A stretch of 64,000 nucleotides of DNA. Origin: Isoptericola croceus (GTDB taxonomy: Bacteria > Actinomycetota > Actinomycetes > Actinomycetales > Cellulomonadaceae). Positions 32,044 through 39,870 of this stretch are shown here, one piece after another. A program made the position numbers and the translations under genes. The stretch covers positions 1,054,001 through 1,118,000 of the forward strand of contig NZ_JARLLG010000001.1 of the NCBI RefSeq assembly GCF_029382255.1, read 5' to 3'. The number at the start of each line of letters is the position of its first letter. The first letter of the stretch is position 1. The notes below the pieces were generated by a model that saw only the letters and a program-made list of their open reading frames with translations, did not search any database and was not told where the DNA came from.

Positions 32044-33072
32044 TCAGTCGGGTGGGAGCATCGGGAAGGTTGCTTGTCGACCGCTGCGCCGGAGTGCGCG
32101 CAGGTAGCGGCGGCGATAGACGCGCTGGGCGATCAAGGTCGGCGGGAAGAGCGCACCCCGTAAGTTCCGGCCGGCACGCGTGAGGGAGCGCAGTGTCAGG
32201 CTCACGTTCCCGTCGTCGTCCCGGCTGACGATGAACGCCTCCTCTCCGGAGACCGGGTGGCCCTCCAGGGTGCCGTAGGCAAGGGCGGCCCGGCGGCTGG
32301 TTGCGACCGTCGCGACGACCTCGACGGGCTCTCGCACGCGCAAAGGACCGACACGTGCGACGAGCCAGGACCGCTCTCCTTCACGCGCGCTACGTCCCTC
32401 CTCCAGCGGCGGATCGACGGCGAACCCGCTCCGGGTCTTGACGCCCCACGACAGGACGGCGGACGACGCCTCGTCCCAGAGGTCGCTCCCGGAGCCGAGC
32501 CGGACGGTGCGTTCGTACGCGCGCCATCCGTCGGGTGGCTGCCACGGCTCGGCATCAGGTGCCGTTGCGCCGACGACGCCGTAGCCGAAGGCCCGTTGGC
32601 CGAGGTGGTACTCCGAGAGCAGCATCAGGCCGTCCGCACCGCTACCGACCTTGGTGATGGCAGACCTCACGGCGAGCTCCTCGGCAGGAGTGAGCGCGAA
32701 GGCCGTGCTCGTACCGGTGTCGTTCACGTCCCAGATGAGCCTGCCGTCGCCGCTGTATCCGTCACAGCCGATGGTGAACGGCGCGAGCACGAGCGCGATG
32801 TCGAAGTCCTCGTCGATGCGCGGATCGAGAGTGAGGGAGGTGCTGCGTCGGCGGTTCTTCGCCAGGCGACGTTCGGCCAGCCGGACGGTCCCGCGAACGT
32901 CCGCCGGCCAGTCACAGTCCGAGATGATGTCGACGTGGACCTCGGCCAGGCGGTCGCGCTGGGCCACCAGCGCGCCCCTGATCGCCGCCTCGGCGCTCGC
33001 CCGGGTCACGTCGTCGCCCACGCAGAACCAGCGCGCACCGTCGTCCTTCACCGCTCCGCTCACGCCGCACAT
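32044..33072 (-). CDS. DUF1990-domain protein with N-terminal extension
   Basis: A 342-residue protein. The C-terminal half (about residues 180-335) is a DUF1990 domain: 'GWRAYERTVRLGSGSDLWD', 'AVLSWGVKTRSGF', 'VGPLRVREPVEVVATV', 'LAYGTLEGHPVSGEEAF' and the basic end 'QRVYRRRYLRALR'. Typical DUF1990 proteins are about 170-200 residues, so the first 180 residues ('WFCVGDDVTRASAEAAIRG', 'GSGADGLMLLSEYHLG') are an added region with no family I recognise. The start at ATG 33072 is uncertain; a GTG at 'VKDDGARW' is an alternative. Function is unknown. Confidence 0.7.
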   Translation of the reverse strand: MCGVSGAVKDDGARWFCVGDDVTRASAEAAIRGALVAQRDRLAEVHVDIISDCDWPADVRGTVRLAERRLAKNRRRSTSLTLDPRIDEDFDIALVLAPFTIGCDGYSGDGRLIWDVNDTGTSTAFALTPAEELAVRSAITKVGSGADGLMLLSEYHLGQRAFGYGVVGATAPDAEPWQPPDGWRAYERTVRLGSGSDLWDEASSAVLSWGVKTRSGFAVDPPLEEGRSAREGERSWLVARVGPLRVREPVEVVATVATSRRAALAYGTLEGHPVSGEEAFIVSRDDDGNVSLTLRSLTRAGRNLRGALFPPTLIAQRVYRRRYLRALRRSGRQATFPMLPPD

Positions 33073-33193
33073 CCTGCCGCACTGCGCGATTCGCGGTGGC
33101 GCCGGGCATGGAGAGACGTCGAGCCCACCTTCCGCAGTCCGCACCCTGTCCGCAAGAGGTCCGCATCCCGCCGTCGGACCCCACCCACGCCAA

Positions 33194-33229
33194 CGGCTGG
33201 GATCGTTGGAATTCCAACGATCCCAGCCG
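33194..33229. repeat. 36-bp perfect palindrome
   Basis: The left half is CGGCTGGGATCGTTGGAA and the right half is its exact reverse complement, with no spacer (centre AATT at 33210-33213). It lies 43 bp before the right ychF-like repeat and about 120 bp upstream of the DUF1990 gene start. It could form a cruciform or RNA hairpin, or be a protein-binding site. Confidence 0.9.
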
Positions 33230-33271
33230 ATCCCGCCTCCGGCGCGCACCCACCGTTTCCCCTGGACAACG

Positions 33272-33289
33272 TTCCGCTTCAACGTCTGA
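33272..33289 (+). repeat. Displaced native ychF 3' end (right junction)
   Basis: TTCCGCTTCAACGTCTGA encodes 'FRFNV' plus stop, the ychF C-terminus, in host-like G/C-ending codons. No ychF body precedes it. It is read as the original chromosomal end of ychF pushed away by the insertion (attR). Confidence 0.7.
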
Positions 33290-33304
33290 GCCGCACCTCT
33301 CGAC

Positions 33305-33331
33305 TCTTCCTATAACCGGAAGATATCTTCC
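33305..33331. promoter_or_regulatory. Promoter/operator of the wHTH-nucleotidyltransferase pseudogene
   Basis: Half-sites TCTTCC (33305-33310), GGAAGA (33318-33323) and TCTTCC (33326-33331) are present; the last two form the perfect 14-bp palindrome GGAAGATATCTTCC, 6 nt before the GTG. TATAAC (33311-33316) is a good -10. It fits an autorepressor site of the encoded wHTH domain. Confidence 0.6.
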
Positions 33332-33337
33332 TGTTCT

Positions 33338-33840
33338 GTGAAGACTCTCGCTCCGCAGTTGACGCCGTTCGTGCGTTCTGATGCGGTCGGGGCGATCTCT
33401 GGCCGAGACGCTCGGGCATCCTGACCGGGAGTTCACGCTGGCCGAGCTCGGGCGGCCTTGTTCGCGCGAATCAGGATCATCCGCTGTTCGCCCTGATGCG
33501 AGACTTGATCGCCGCGACCTATGGACCCGTCCCGGTGCTCCGTGAGCTCTTCGAGGACCTGGGTGGCGTCGATCAGATCATGATCTATGGGTATTGGGCT
33601 GCGCGCCGGGCAGGTGAGAGCGGTGCGTTCCCGAACGACATCGACGTGCTCGTCGTCGGCGACGCTCCACGCAAGACGCTCACGGCGCTCGCATCCGAAG
33701 CCAGCGCTCGGCTCGACCTCCCTGTGAACGTCACTCGGGTCGCGCCCGACGACTGGTGTGCCGACGAGCCCTCCCCATTCGTTGCGACGATCCGCTCGCG
33801 ACCGGCTGTCGATGTGAGGACGGGTGACGTCCATGCCTGA
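33338..33840 (+). pseudogene. wHTH-nucleotidyltransferase (MNT-like), disrupted
   Basis: The GTG at 33338 gives 'VKTLAPQLTPFVRSDAVGAI'. A frameshift near 33397 moves the coding frame to 'LAETLGHPDREFTLAELGR', then a second lesion near 33455 removes most of the winged helix and moves to 'LVRANQDHPLFALMRDLI'. The rest is intact: 'IMIYGYWAARRAGESGAFPNDIDVLVVGD', whose G-Y-W/S-x-A...D-I-D pattern marks a minimal nucleotidyltransferase. In intact homologues these domains form one roughly 190-residue protein paired with a HEPN partner. The NTase half could still be translated from ATG 33496. Confidence 0.7.
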
Positions 33841-34346
33841 CGTCATCGACCAGATGCTCGCGAATCGCCGGTTGGAGCGCGTCTCCGTGAATCGCGAGCA
33901 CGTCACGGGGATCGCCGCTGCTGCACTTGTCGAGGACCGAGCGCTGGCCGAGCTGCCGCGTAGACGCCGGGCCAGTCACATCTGCGGAGCTCGAGGGCCT
34001 CAGCGTGACCCTGAGCGTGGTCACCGAGGCGCTGCGGCGTACCCAGGCACTTGCCTTCGCCAGGTTCAGACAACTTCGCGGGCTCGGCGCCAAGGTGTCA
34101 GGCACTCCGGTCAGCGCGTCGCTGGATCTCGAGGAGTCAATATTGGTCGGGCAGTGCCCTCTCAGGCCGCGGAGCGTGAAAGGGCCGGAACTGCCGATGA
34201 GCGAGCGGCAGCGACCCGAGGGATGGCGCCCTGTCGGTGCGCGGGCGGTGCTGTGCCACGACAAACGGCAGCGCGCGCGGGACGATGCTGTCTGTGGATG
34301 TCGACACGGTACCGCCGCGGGCGGCGGTCGGATCGAGCGGGCTCTC
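33833..34346 (+). pseudogene. HEPN-like partner remnant and degenerate sequence
   Basis: ATG 33833 overlaps the nucleotidyltransferase stop by 8 nt and begins 'MPDVIDQMLANRRLERVSVN', then 'REHVTGIAAAALVEDRALAELP', resembling the start of the HEPN partner of MNT-type nucleotidyltransferases. Similarity is lost near 33960. Another frame then carries 'LSVVTEALRRTQALAFARFR', which I cannot assign. No complete gene can be supported in these 500 bp. Confidence 0.4.
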
Positions 34347-34955
34347 ATGACGACCCTTCGGTTCCTCGCGATAGTCATGGGCGCTGCCCACGGCACCCTC
34401 TGGCTGCTGGCCGCCAGATGGGAAGCCCCCGGCCGCGACGTCGACGTCCGGGCGCGTTTGCCCCGGCCGCCCGCTTGGGTTCGCGCGGGCTACTTCACCT
34501 TGGTCGTGCCGTTGGTCTATCCAGCTGTCGTTGCCATAGCCCCCGGCTGGGGATACGCCGGACCGCTGAACTGGTCGTCACCAGTCGACGCGATCCTTCA
34601 GGTCATCGGTGTGGCGGCGTGGACTGCTGGTGTATGCGTCCTCGTCTGGGCGTCGCGGGCCGTGGGTCACTACACAGGGATCGATGGGGTGGCAGAGGGA
34701 CAGGAACTCGTGACCTCGGGCCCGTACCGGTACGTGCGACATCCGATCTACGCGTGTTTCACCGTGATTGTTTTCGGGCTCGCCCTTGTGTTCAGCAGCT
34801 ACCTCCTCGTGGCCGTGGCAGCCGTGTGGTTCGTGGCAAGCCTGTGGTGGGTATCTGCGGAAGAAGCGTTGCTCTCGTCGGCCGAGGGCTTCGGCGGCCG
34901 CTACCAGGCCTACCGCAGAACGACGGGGCGGTTCTTGCCGAGAATGCGTCGGTAA
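34347..34955 (+). CDS. Isoprenylcysteine carboxyl methyltransferase family protein
   Basis: A 202-residue membrane protein with five or so helices and the ICMT/PEMT-family signature 'TSGPYRYVRHPIYACF' followed by the conserved acidic/tyrosine end 'EEALLSSAEGFGGRYQAYRRTTGRF'. Bacterial members are membrane methyltransferases of mostly unknown substrates. ATG 34347 is chosen: the frame is open further upstream but that part is low-complexity and not membrane-like. It stands alone between degenerate sequence on both sides. Confidence 0.82.
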   Translation: MTTLRFLAIVMGAAHGTLWLLAARWEAPGRDVDVRARLPRPPAWVRAGYFTLVVPLVYPAVVAIAPGWGYAGPLNWSSPVDAILQVIGVAAWTAGVCVLVWASRAVGHYTGIDGVAEGQELVTSGPYRYVRHPIYACFTVIVFGLALVFSSYLLVAVAAVWFVASLWWVSAEEALLSSAEGFGGRYQAYRRTTGRFLPRMRR

Positions 34956-35353
34956 CGCGCAACAAGATCCGCCCTCATATGCCGTGATCCGCGCGGCCAT
35001 CCGAACAAGTGGCCGCGAACATCGCGTTGCCGATGGGGGATCCCTTGTGGGACGGCAGGTTCGTGGGACTCGGGCCGTCGCCCAGGTGTTCGCTCGGCTC
35101 GTCGACGAGACGAGCCAGGGGCTGGCCGAGCTACCACCTGCAGCCGTCCGGCGACGGCGAGACGCTGGTCCGCCATCGCGGCAAGCTGGTCTCGTACGGT
35201 GTGTGGCGCCTGGGCACACCGATCTGGCGGCGGTTCGCCGTCAAGGAGCGCACCATCAGGGTCGACGCGCTCAAAGCGTCCTTCGAGCAGGATCCGCGCT
35301 CATCGCCCTGACTGTCGGCGGGCTCACGCCCGACGCGGCGCTCGCGCCGACGA
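34956..35353. other. Intergenic stretch with possible gene remnants
   Basis: A 398-bp region without a supportable gene. A frame from ATG 35009 to 35311 would encode 100 residues ending 'VSYGVWRLGTPIWRRFAVKE', with no recognised domain and no clear ribosome site. It may be the tail of a decayed gene. Confidence 0.35.
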
Positions 35354-35992
35354 TCACACGACGACGGCGGCCCCGGCGAGGGTCAGGTAGACGCCTCCCG
35401 TGACCACGCTCAGCCGTCGGCGCGCACCCGCGGACTCACGGAACCGCGCTGAGGCGCGGCCCGCCACGACGGCGTAGGTGCCGTCCACCAGGGTGGCCAG
35501 TGCGACGAAGACGAACCCGAGGGCGGCGAGCTGCGCCGTCGTGCCACCTCGCGCTGGATCGACGAACTGCGGCAGGAACGCCAGGAAGAAGATCGCGGTC
35601 TTGGGATTGAGCACGTCGACCAGGACGCCGTCGCGGTAGAGCCGCAGCGGGCGGTACGCCGCTTGCTCGTCGTGCCAGGGGGCGTGCGCCCGGCGCACGG
35701 TCCGGAACTCCTGGACGGCCAGCCAGACCAGGTAGGCAGCCCCCGCCCACCGCACCATGCCGAACGCCGTCGGCGACGAGGCGAGCAGGGCGGCGAGCCC
35801 TGCAGAGGCTGCCAGCACGTGCGCCAGGGCTCCGGTCTCGAGCCCCAGCACGGAGTACAGGCCGGCGCGGCGACCGTGGGCGATGCTGCGTGCGACGACG
35901 TACGCGACCGACGGGCCCGGGACGACCAGCGTCACGAGCGACGCGGCGCCGAACGCGAGCAGCACGGGCATACTCGGCAGAAGCATCGTCAT
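35354..35992 (-). CDS. LysE/RhtB family amino acid exporter
   Basis: A 212-residue protein with six hydrophobic segments and the family hallmarks 'LVTLVVPGPSVAYVVARSIAHGRRAGL' at residues 18-44 (the GP motif), and 'GVLVDVLNPKTAIFFLAFLPQF' after helix 3. LysE/RhtB proteins export amino acids such as lysine, threonine or homoserine using the proton gradient; the actual substrate is not predictable. It is divergent from the large SARP-type regulator across 89 bp, which may control it. Confidence 0.9.
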   Translation of the reverse strand: MTMLLPSMPVLLAFGAASLVTLVVPGPSVAYVVARSIAHGRRAGLYSVLGLETGALAHVLAASAGLAALLASSPTAFGMVRWAGAAYLVWLAVQEFRTVRRAHAPWHDEQAAYRPLRLYRDGVLVDVLNPKTAIFFLAFLPQFVDPARGGTTAQLAALGFVFVALATLVDGTYAVVAGRASARFRESAGARRRLSVVTGGVYLTLAGAAVVV

Positions 35993-36039
35993 GAGGTCCT
36001 CGTCAGTCGTCGGTCGGTGGCGGCCACCGTGAACCGGGT

Positions 36040-36058
36040 GACTTTCACGGGACTTTCA
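36040..36058 (+). promoter_or_regulatory. Direct repeat resembling a SARP binding site
   Basis: GACTTTCA occurs at 36040-36047 and 36051-36058, an 11-bp period (one helical turn). SARP-family OmpR-like domains typically bind heptameric direct repeats with this spacing near the -35 region. It lies 24-42 bp upstream of the regulator's ATG and may mediate autoregulation or control of the divergent exporter. Confidence 0.5.
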
Positions 36059-36081
36059 TCCGTCGCCCGGAGAGGAGGCGC

Positions 36082-39012
36082 ATGATCTTCGGGACGCTCG
36101 GCAGCCTGCGGGTTGTGACCGACGACGGCCGCGACGTCGCTCCGGCAGGCCGCGTGCAGCGCACGCTCCTGGCGCTGCTGCTGGTCCACGCGAACCGCCC
36201 CGTGCCGGTCGACACCCTGGTCGAGGCGATCTGGCCGGACGACCGTTCAGGACGCGCCCAGGCGAAGCTGCAGCTGGCCGTGCACCGGCTGCGCACGGCG
36301 CTGGGCGAACCGCACCGCATCGCGTACGACGCGGGCGGCTACCGGATCCGGGTCGCCGAGGCCGAGTACGACGTCGCGCGGTTCGACGCGCTCGTCTCTC
36401 GCATGCAGGTGCGTGGTGTCGTCGCGGGGGAGGCCTGGACGCTCGGTCAGGAGGCGCTCGCGCTCTGGCGTGGGGGCGCTTTCGAGGACTTCTTCACCCC
36501 CGAGATCACGCCGGAGATCGCGCGGTGCGAGGCCCGACGGCGGTGGGTCCAGGAGGTGTGCTTCGAGGCGGCGATCGCTCGGGGCCGCCAGTCCGCTGTC
36601 CTGGGCGACCTCGAAGGGCTGGCGAACGACGAGCCGATGCACGAACGGCTCCAGGCGCTGCTGATGCGCGCACTGCACGCCGACGGGCGGACGGCCGAGG
36701 CGTTGGAGGTCTACTCCCGGGCCCGCTCCGCGCTGGTCGAGGAGCTCGGCCTGGAGCCCGGCCGGGACCTGCAGGACGAGCACGCGAGGGTGCTGGCCGG
36801 GGAACACTCGAACAGCGCGGCCCGTGCCGTCCCGACCGTCCCGGCGCAGCTGCCCCGACCGACGCCGGACCTCATCGGGCGCGAGGATCATCTGGCCGCG
36901 ATCGACCGCGCGATGACCGGCGGCTCGAGGGCTTGTGTCGTCACCGGCACGGCCGGCGTCGGGAAGACCGCAGTGGCGCTGGCGTGGGCACACGCGCACC
37001 GTACGGACTTCGAGGACGGTCAGCTGTTCGTCGACCTGCGGGGGTTCAGCGGCTCCGATCCCGTCGATCCCGCCGAGACGCTGTCCGGCTGGTTGCGGAC
37101 GCTCGGCATCGAGGCTTCCGCCGTGCCGACCGGGCTCGCGGACCGGTCCGCGCTGTTCCGCAGCCTGCTGGCCGAGCGACGCGTCCTCGTGGTGCTGGAC
37201 AACGCCCGCTCCTCGGACCAGGTCCGGCCGCTGGTACCCGGGACCACCTCGTGCGCGGTCCTGGTGACGAGTCGCGAGACCTTGCCCGGGATCGCTGCGC
37301 GTGAGGGGGTCGATCTGGTCGAGCTGAAACCCTTGGCGCCGTCCGCGGCGGACCGCCTGCTCCAGCGCCTGGTCGGCGATCGCGCCGCTCGGCAACCGGG
37401 TGCCGTGCGAGACCTCGGTCGGGCCTGTGGCCGGCTGCCGCTGGCGTTGCGGGTCGTGGCTCAGCAGGCGCGGGCGCGGCCGGAGCAACCGCTCGAGGAC
37501 ATGGTGGCCGAGCTCGGCGACATCCGTCGCCGCCTCGACGTCCTGGACCCTGCGGACGGTGCGGCCACCGACCTCCGCGCCGTGCTCTCGTGGTCGTACA
37601 CCGCACTGGCACCGTCGGCCGCCCACCTGTTCCGCCTGCTCGGTCTGCTCCCGGGTGTCGATGCCGACGAGGCCGCACTCGTCGCGATGAGCGGGGCCGA
37701 TCGGCGTGACCTGCGTCGTCGCCTGGATGCCCTGACGCAAGCGCACCTGGTGGAGCGTGACCGGGCCGGCCGTTACCGGCAGCACGACCTGTTGCGCGCG
37801 TACGCGCACGAACGTGCCTGGCAGGACGACCCGCCGGAGGTGAACGAGCGTGCACGGACGCGGCTGCTCGAGCACTATGCCCGAGCAGCCGCTGGTGCCG
37901 CCGGGCTGGCGCAGTCGGACCGGTCGGGTGCGGATGGGCTGCCTGCCGGTGTGCACGACGCCGCCACCGGGGATCGATGGTTGGCGAAGGAACGCGATAA
38001 CGTGCTCGACGCCGTCGCCGTGGCACGCGTGGAGGATGCCACCACAGTGTTCGAGCTGGTCGAGGCCTATGGCCACCATCTCCGGGTCACGGGCCGGCAT
38101 GAGGAGGCGTTGCGGCTGCACGCGCAACAGCTCGCCCTCGCCGAGTCGGTCGGCGACCTCGGCGCGGCGCGTGCCGCCCGCATGGGCGTGGGCAACGTCA
38201 GGATGCGTGCGGGGGACAGGGCAGGCGCCGAGGCCGACTACCGTGCGGCGGCAGCGGTGAGCGAGCGAGCCGACGATCCGCTGGGCCGGGCAGCCGCCGT
38301 CATGAACCTGGGTGGGCTGGCCTTCGACAGAGGCCGCCTGTTGCTGGCCGACGCCCGGCTGCAGGAGTCGGTCCACGTGTTCCGGGAGCATCGCGAACCG
38401 GTGGGCCTGACCATCGGTCTGTGTCGCCTGGGGGACAGCGCGCTGGCAGCCGGCCGACCTGAGGAGGCTGAGCAGCACTTCGCCGAGGCGCTGCGGTGGA
38501 GCGACGAGCACGACGTCGCGATCGCCCGCGGCGAGGCGCTGGTCGGGCTGGCCGAGTCGGCACTGGCGTGCGGCGACTCGTCGCGGGCTGAGGAACATGC
38601 GCGGGAGGCGATGGCGATGTCCGAGGACCACCCCGGTTCGGAGGACGAGCCGGTCGCTCTGAGCGCCCTGGCAGCGGTGCGCATCACGCAGGGCCGTACT
38701 GCCGAGGCCGACGAGCTGTTCAGCACCGTGATGCGGCTCGCTCACCGGCTCGGAGCGGTCGACGTGACCATGTCGGTCATTCGACGGTACGTGGTCGCCG
38801 CCCCCCACCACGTGGCGGACCCGTTGTTCCGCGAGGCGATCGCGTACGCCGTCGAGCACGGCTTCGCCGGCGTCGAGGCAGAGCTACGGTCCCACCGTGC
38901 CGACGTCCTGCGATCCCGCGGTGAACCGGACGCCGCCCGGGCCGAGCTCCACCGGGCACGGGCGCTCTTCGCCGCGCTCGACGACCCTCGTGCCGCCCAG
39001 CTGGCCGAATGA
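36082..39012 (+). CDS. BTAD/NB-ARC/TPR transcriptional regulator (AfsR/SARP type)
   Basis: A 976-residue multidomain regulator. Residues 1-90 are an OmpR-like winged helix ('VQRTLLALLLVHANRPVPVD'); about 95-240 a bacterial transcriptional activation domain ('EVYSRARSALVEELGLEPG'); about 265-500 an NB-ARC/STAND ATPase (Walker A 'GTAGVGKTAVAL', Walker B 'RVLVVLDNA'); about 640-976 TPR-like repeats ('AGRPEEAEQHFAEALRWSDE'). AfsR-type proteins use ATP binding and TPR sensing to activate secondary-metabolism or stress genes. GGAGAGGAGG precedes the ATG. No biosynthetic cluster is adjacent; nearest targets are the divergent exporter and coupled GNAT gene. Confidence 0.92.
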   Translation: MIFGTLGSLRVVTDDGRDVAPAGRVQRTLLALLLVHANRPVPVDTLVEAIWPDDRSGRAQAKLQLAVHRLRTALGEPHRIAYDAGGYRIRVAEAEYDVARFDALVSRMQVRGVVAGEAWTLGQEALALWRGGAFEDFFTPEITPEIARCEARRRWVQEVCFEAAIARGRQSAVLGDLEGLANDEPMHERLQALLMRALHADGRTAEALEVYSRARSALVEELGLEPGRDLQDEHARVLAGEHSNSAARAVPTVPAQLPRPTPDLIGREDHLAAIDRAMTGGSRACVVTGTAGVGKTAVALAWAHAHRTDFEDGQLFVDLRGFSGSDPVDPAETLSGWLRTLGIEASAVPTGLADRSALFRSLLAERRVLVVLDNARSSDQVRPLVPGTTSCAVLVTSRETLPGIAAREGVDLVELKPLAPSAADRLLQRLVGDRAARQPGAVRDLGRACGRLPLALRVVAQQARARPEQPLEDMVAELGDIRRRLDVLDPADGAATDLRAVLSWSYTALAPSAAHLFRLLGLLPGVDADEAALVAMSGADRRDLRRRLDALTQAHLVERDRAGRYRQHDLLRAYAHERAWQDDPPEVNERARTRLLEHYARAAAGAAGLAQSDRSGADGLPAGVHDAATGDRWLAKERDNVLDAVAVARVEDATTVFELVEAYGHHLRVTGRHEEALRLHAQQLALAESVGDLGAARAARMGVGNVRMRAGDRAGAEADYRAAAAVSERADDPLGRAAAVMNLGGLAFDRGRLLLADARLQESVHVFREHREPVGLTIGLCRLGDSALAAGRPEEAEQHFAEALRWSDEHDVAIARGEALVGLAESALACGDSSRAEEHAREAMAMSEDHPGSEDEPVALSALAAVRITQGRTAEADELFSTVMRLAHRLGAVDVTMSVIRRYVVAAPHHVADPLFREAIAYAVEHGFAGVEAELRSHRADVLRSRGEPDAARAELHRARALFAALDDPRAAQLAE

Positions 39013-39062
39013 CACCGGGAATTCCATTGCTCCGTGGCAGCGCTCCTGGCAGTGTCGCCAGG

Positions 39063-39854
39063 ATGACCGATGCCGCGCGGCTCCTGGCCGCCTATGACGA
39101 GCAGCTCCGCACCGACGCCGAGACTCCGTCCGCCCTCCGCGTCCGGCGGCTCGGTCCGCTGCGGCTGGTGACGTTCACGGGCGGACGTGGCTTCGTGACC
39201 TACCAGGACTTCGGCGGTGCCGACGGCGCTGCGGTCCGCGAGCTCGTCGCCCAGGCGATCGCGTCCTTTCGCGCCGACGAGGCGTTCGACCGTGCCGAGT
39301 GGAAGACGCGTGGCCACGACCACGCGCCGGGCCTGCACGAGGCGCTGGTCGACGCCGGGTTCGTCCCGGACGAGCCCGAGTCGATCATGATCGGTCCGGC
39401 GGCAGAGCTGGCGACGGTCGACGTTCCCCTGCCCGACGGCGTGACGTTGCGCCGCATCGTCGCCGAGGACGAGGGGCGGGCGATGCAGGCGATGGCTGAC
39501 GAGGTCTTCGGGGACCCGCCGTCGGCCGGCAATGCCGACGCGATGCTCCGCCGCCAGGAGGTCGACCCGAGCATGGAGCTGTGGATCGCGGAGTCGGGCG
39601 GCGAGATCATCGGTGCCGGCCGGCTCGAGCCGGTGGCCGGCACGCAGTTCGCCGGCGTCTGGGGTGGTTCGATGCGTCCGCAGTGGCGCGGCCGCGGGAT
39701 CTACCGTGCTCTCGTCGCGGCCCGGGCCCGGGCCGCGCTGGCCATGGGCAAGTCCCTCGTGCACAGCGACTCGACCGAGTTCTCCCGTCCGATCCTCGAG
39801 CGGTCGGGCATGGTCAAGGTGTCGACGACGACGCCGTACCGTTGGCGCCGCTGA
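39063..39854 (+). CDS. GNAT-family N-acetyltransferase
   Basis: A 263-residue acetyltransferase. The C-terminal GNAT domain (about 120-260) contains 'GVWGGSMRPQWRGRGIYRALVAAR', the R/Q-x-x-G-x-G/A acetyl-CoA loop, and ends with 'EFSRPILERSGMVKVSTTTPY'. The N-terminal 115 residues are a separate helical/mixed region of unknown role. ATG 39063 starts at the conserved region. An upstream ATG at 39009 overlaps the regulator stop (ATGA) and would couple translation, adding 18 residues; either is possible. The acetyl acceptor is unknown. Confidence 0.82.
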   Translation: MTDAARLLAAYDEQLRTDAETPSALRVRRLGPLRLVTFTGGRGFVTYQDFGGADGAAVRELVAQAIASFRADEAFDRAEWKTRGHDHAPGLHEALVDAGFVPDEPESIMIGPAAELATVDVPLPDGVTLRRIVAEDEGRAMQAMADEVFGDPPSAGNADAMLRRQEVDPSMELWIAESGGEIIGAGRLEPVAGTQFAGVWGGSMRPQWRGRGIYRALVAARARAALAMGKSLVHSDSTEFSRPILERSGMVKVSTTTPYRWRR

Positions 39855-39870
39855 CCAGGATCGGAGACCG

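Larger units (their letters stand above)
30398..33289. mobile_element. Putative element(s) inserted at the 3' end of ychF
   Basis: The interval is bounded by the rewritten ychF end (30368-30400) and a displaced G/C-rich ychF end (33272-33289), and is split by a further repeat at 31361-31393. Codon use in the left half is plainly richer in A/T than the flanks. Cargo: a methyltransferase, a 116-residue unknown protein, and a DUF1990 protein on the minus strand. No integrase or recombinase gene is visible, so it is either a satellite mobilised in trans, a decayed element, or two stacked remnants. Confidence 0.6.

Noticed and set aside
35009-35311. A 100-codon plus-strand frame between the ICMT-like and LysE genes
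   Set aside because: No ribosome site, no recognised domain and mixed codon character; retained only as a possible remnant.
30398-35353. CRISPR array or tRNA gene at the island edge
   Set aside because: No regularly spaced repeats and no cloverleaf-capable sequence were found; the junction repeats correspond to the ychF coding end instead.
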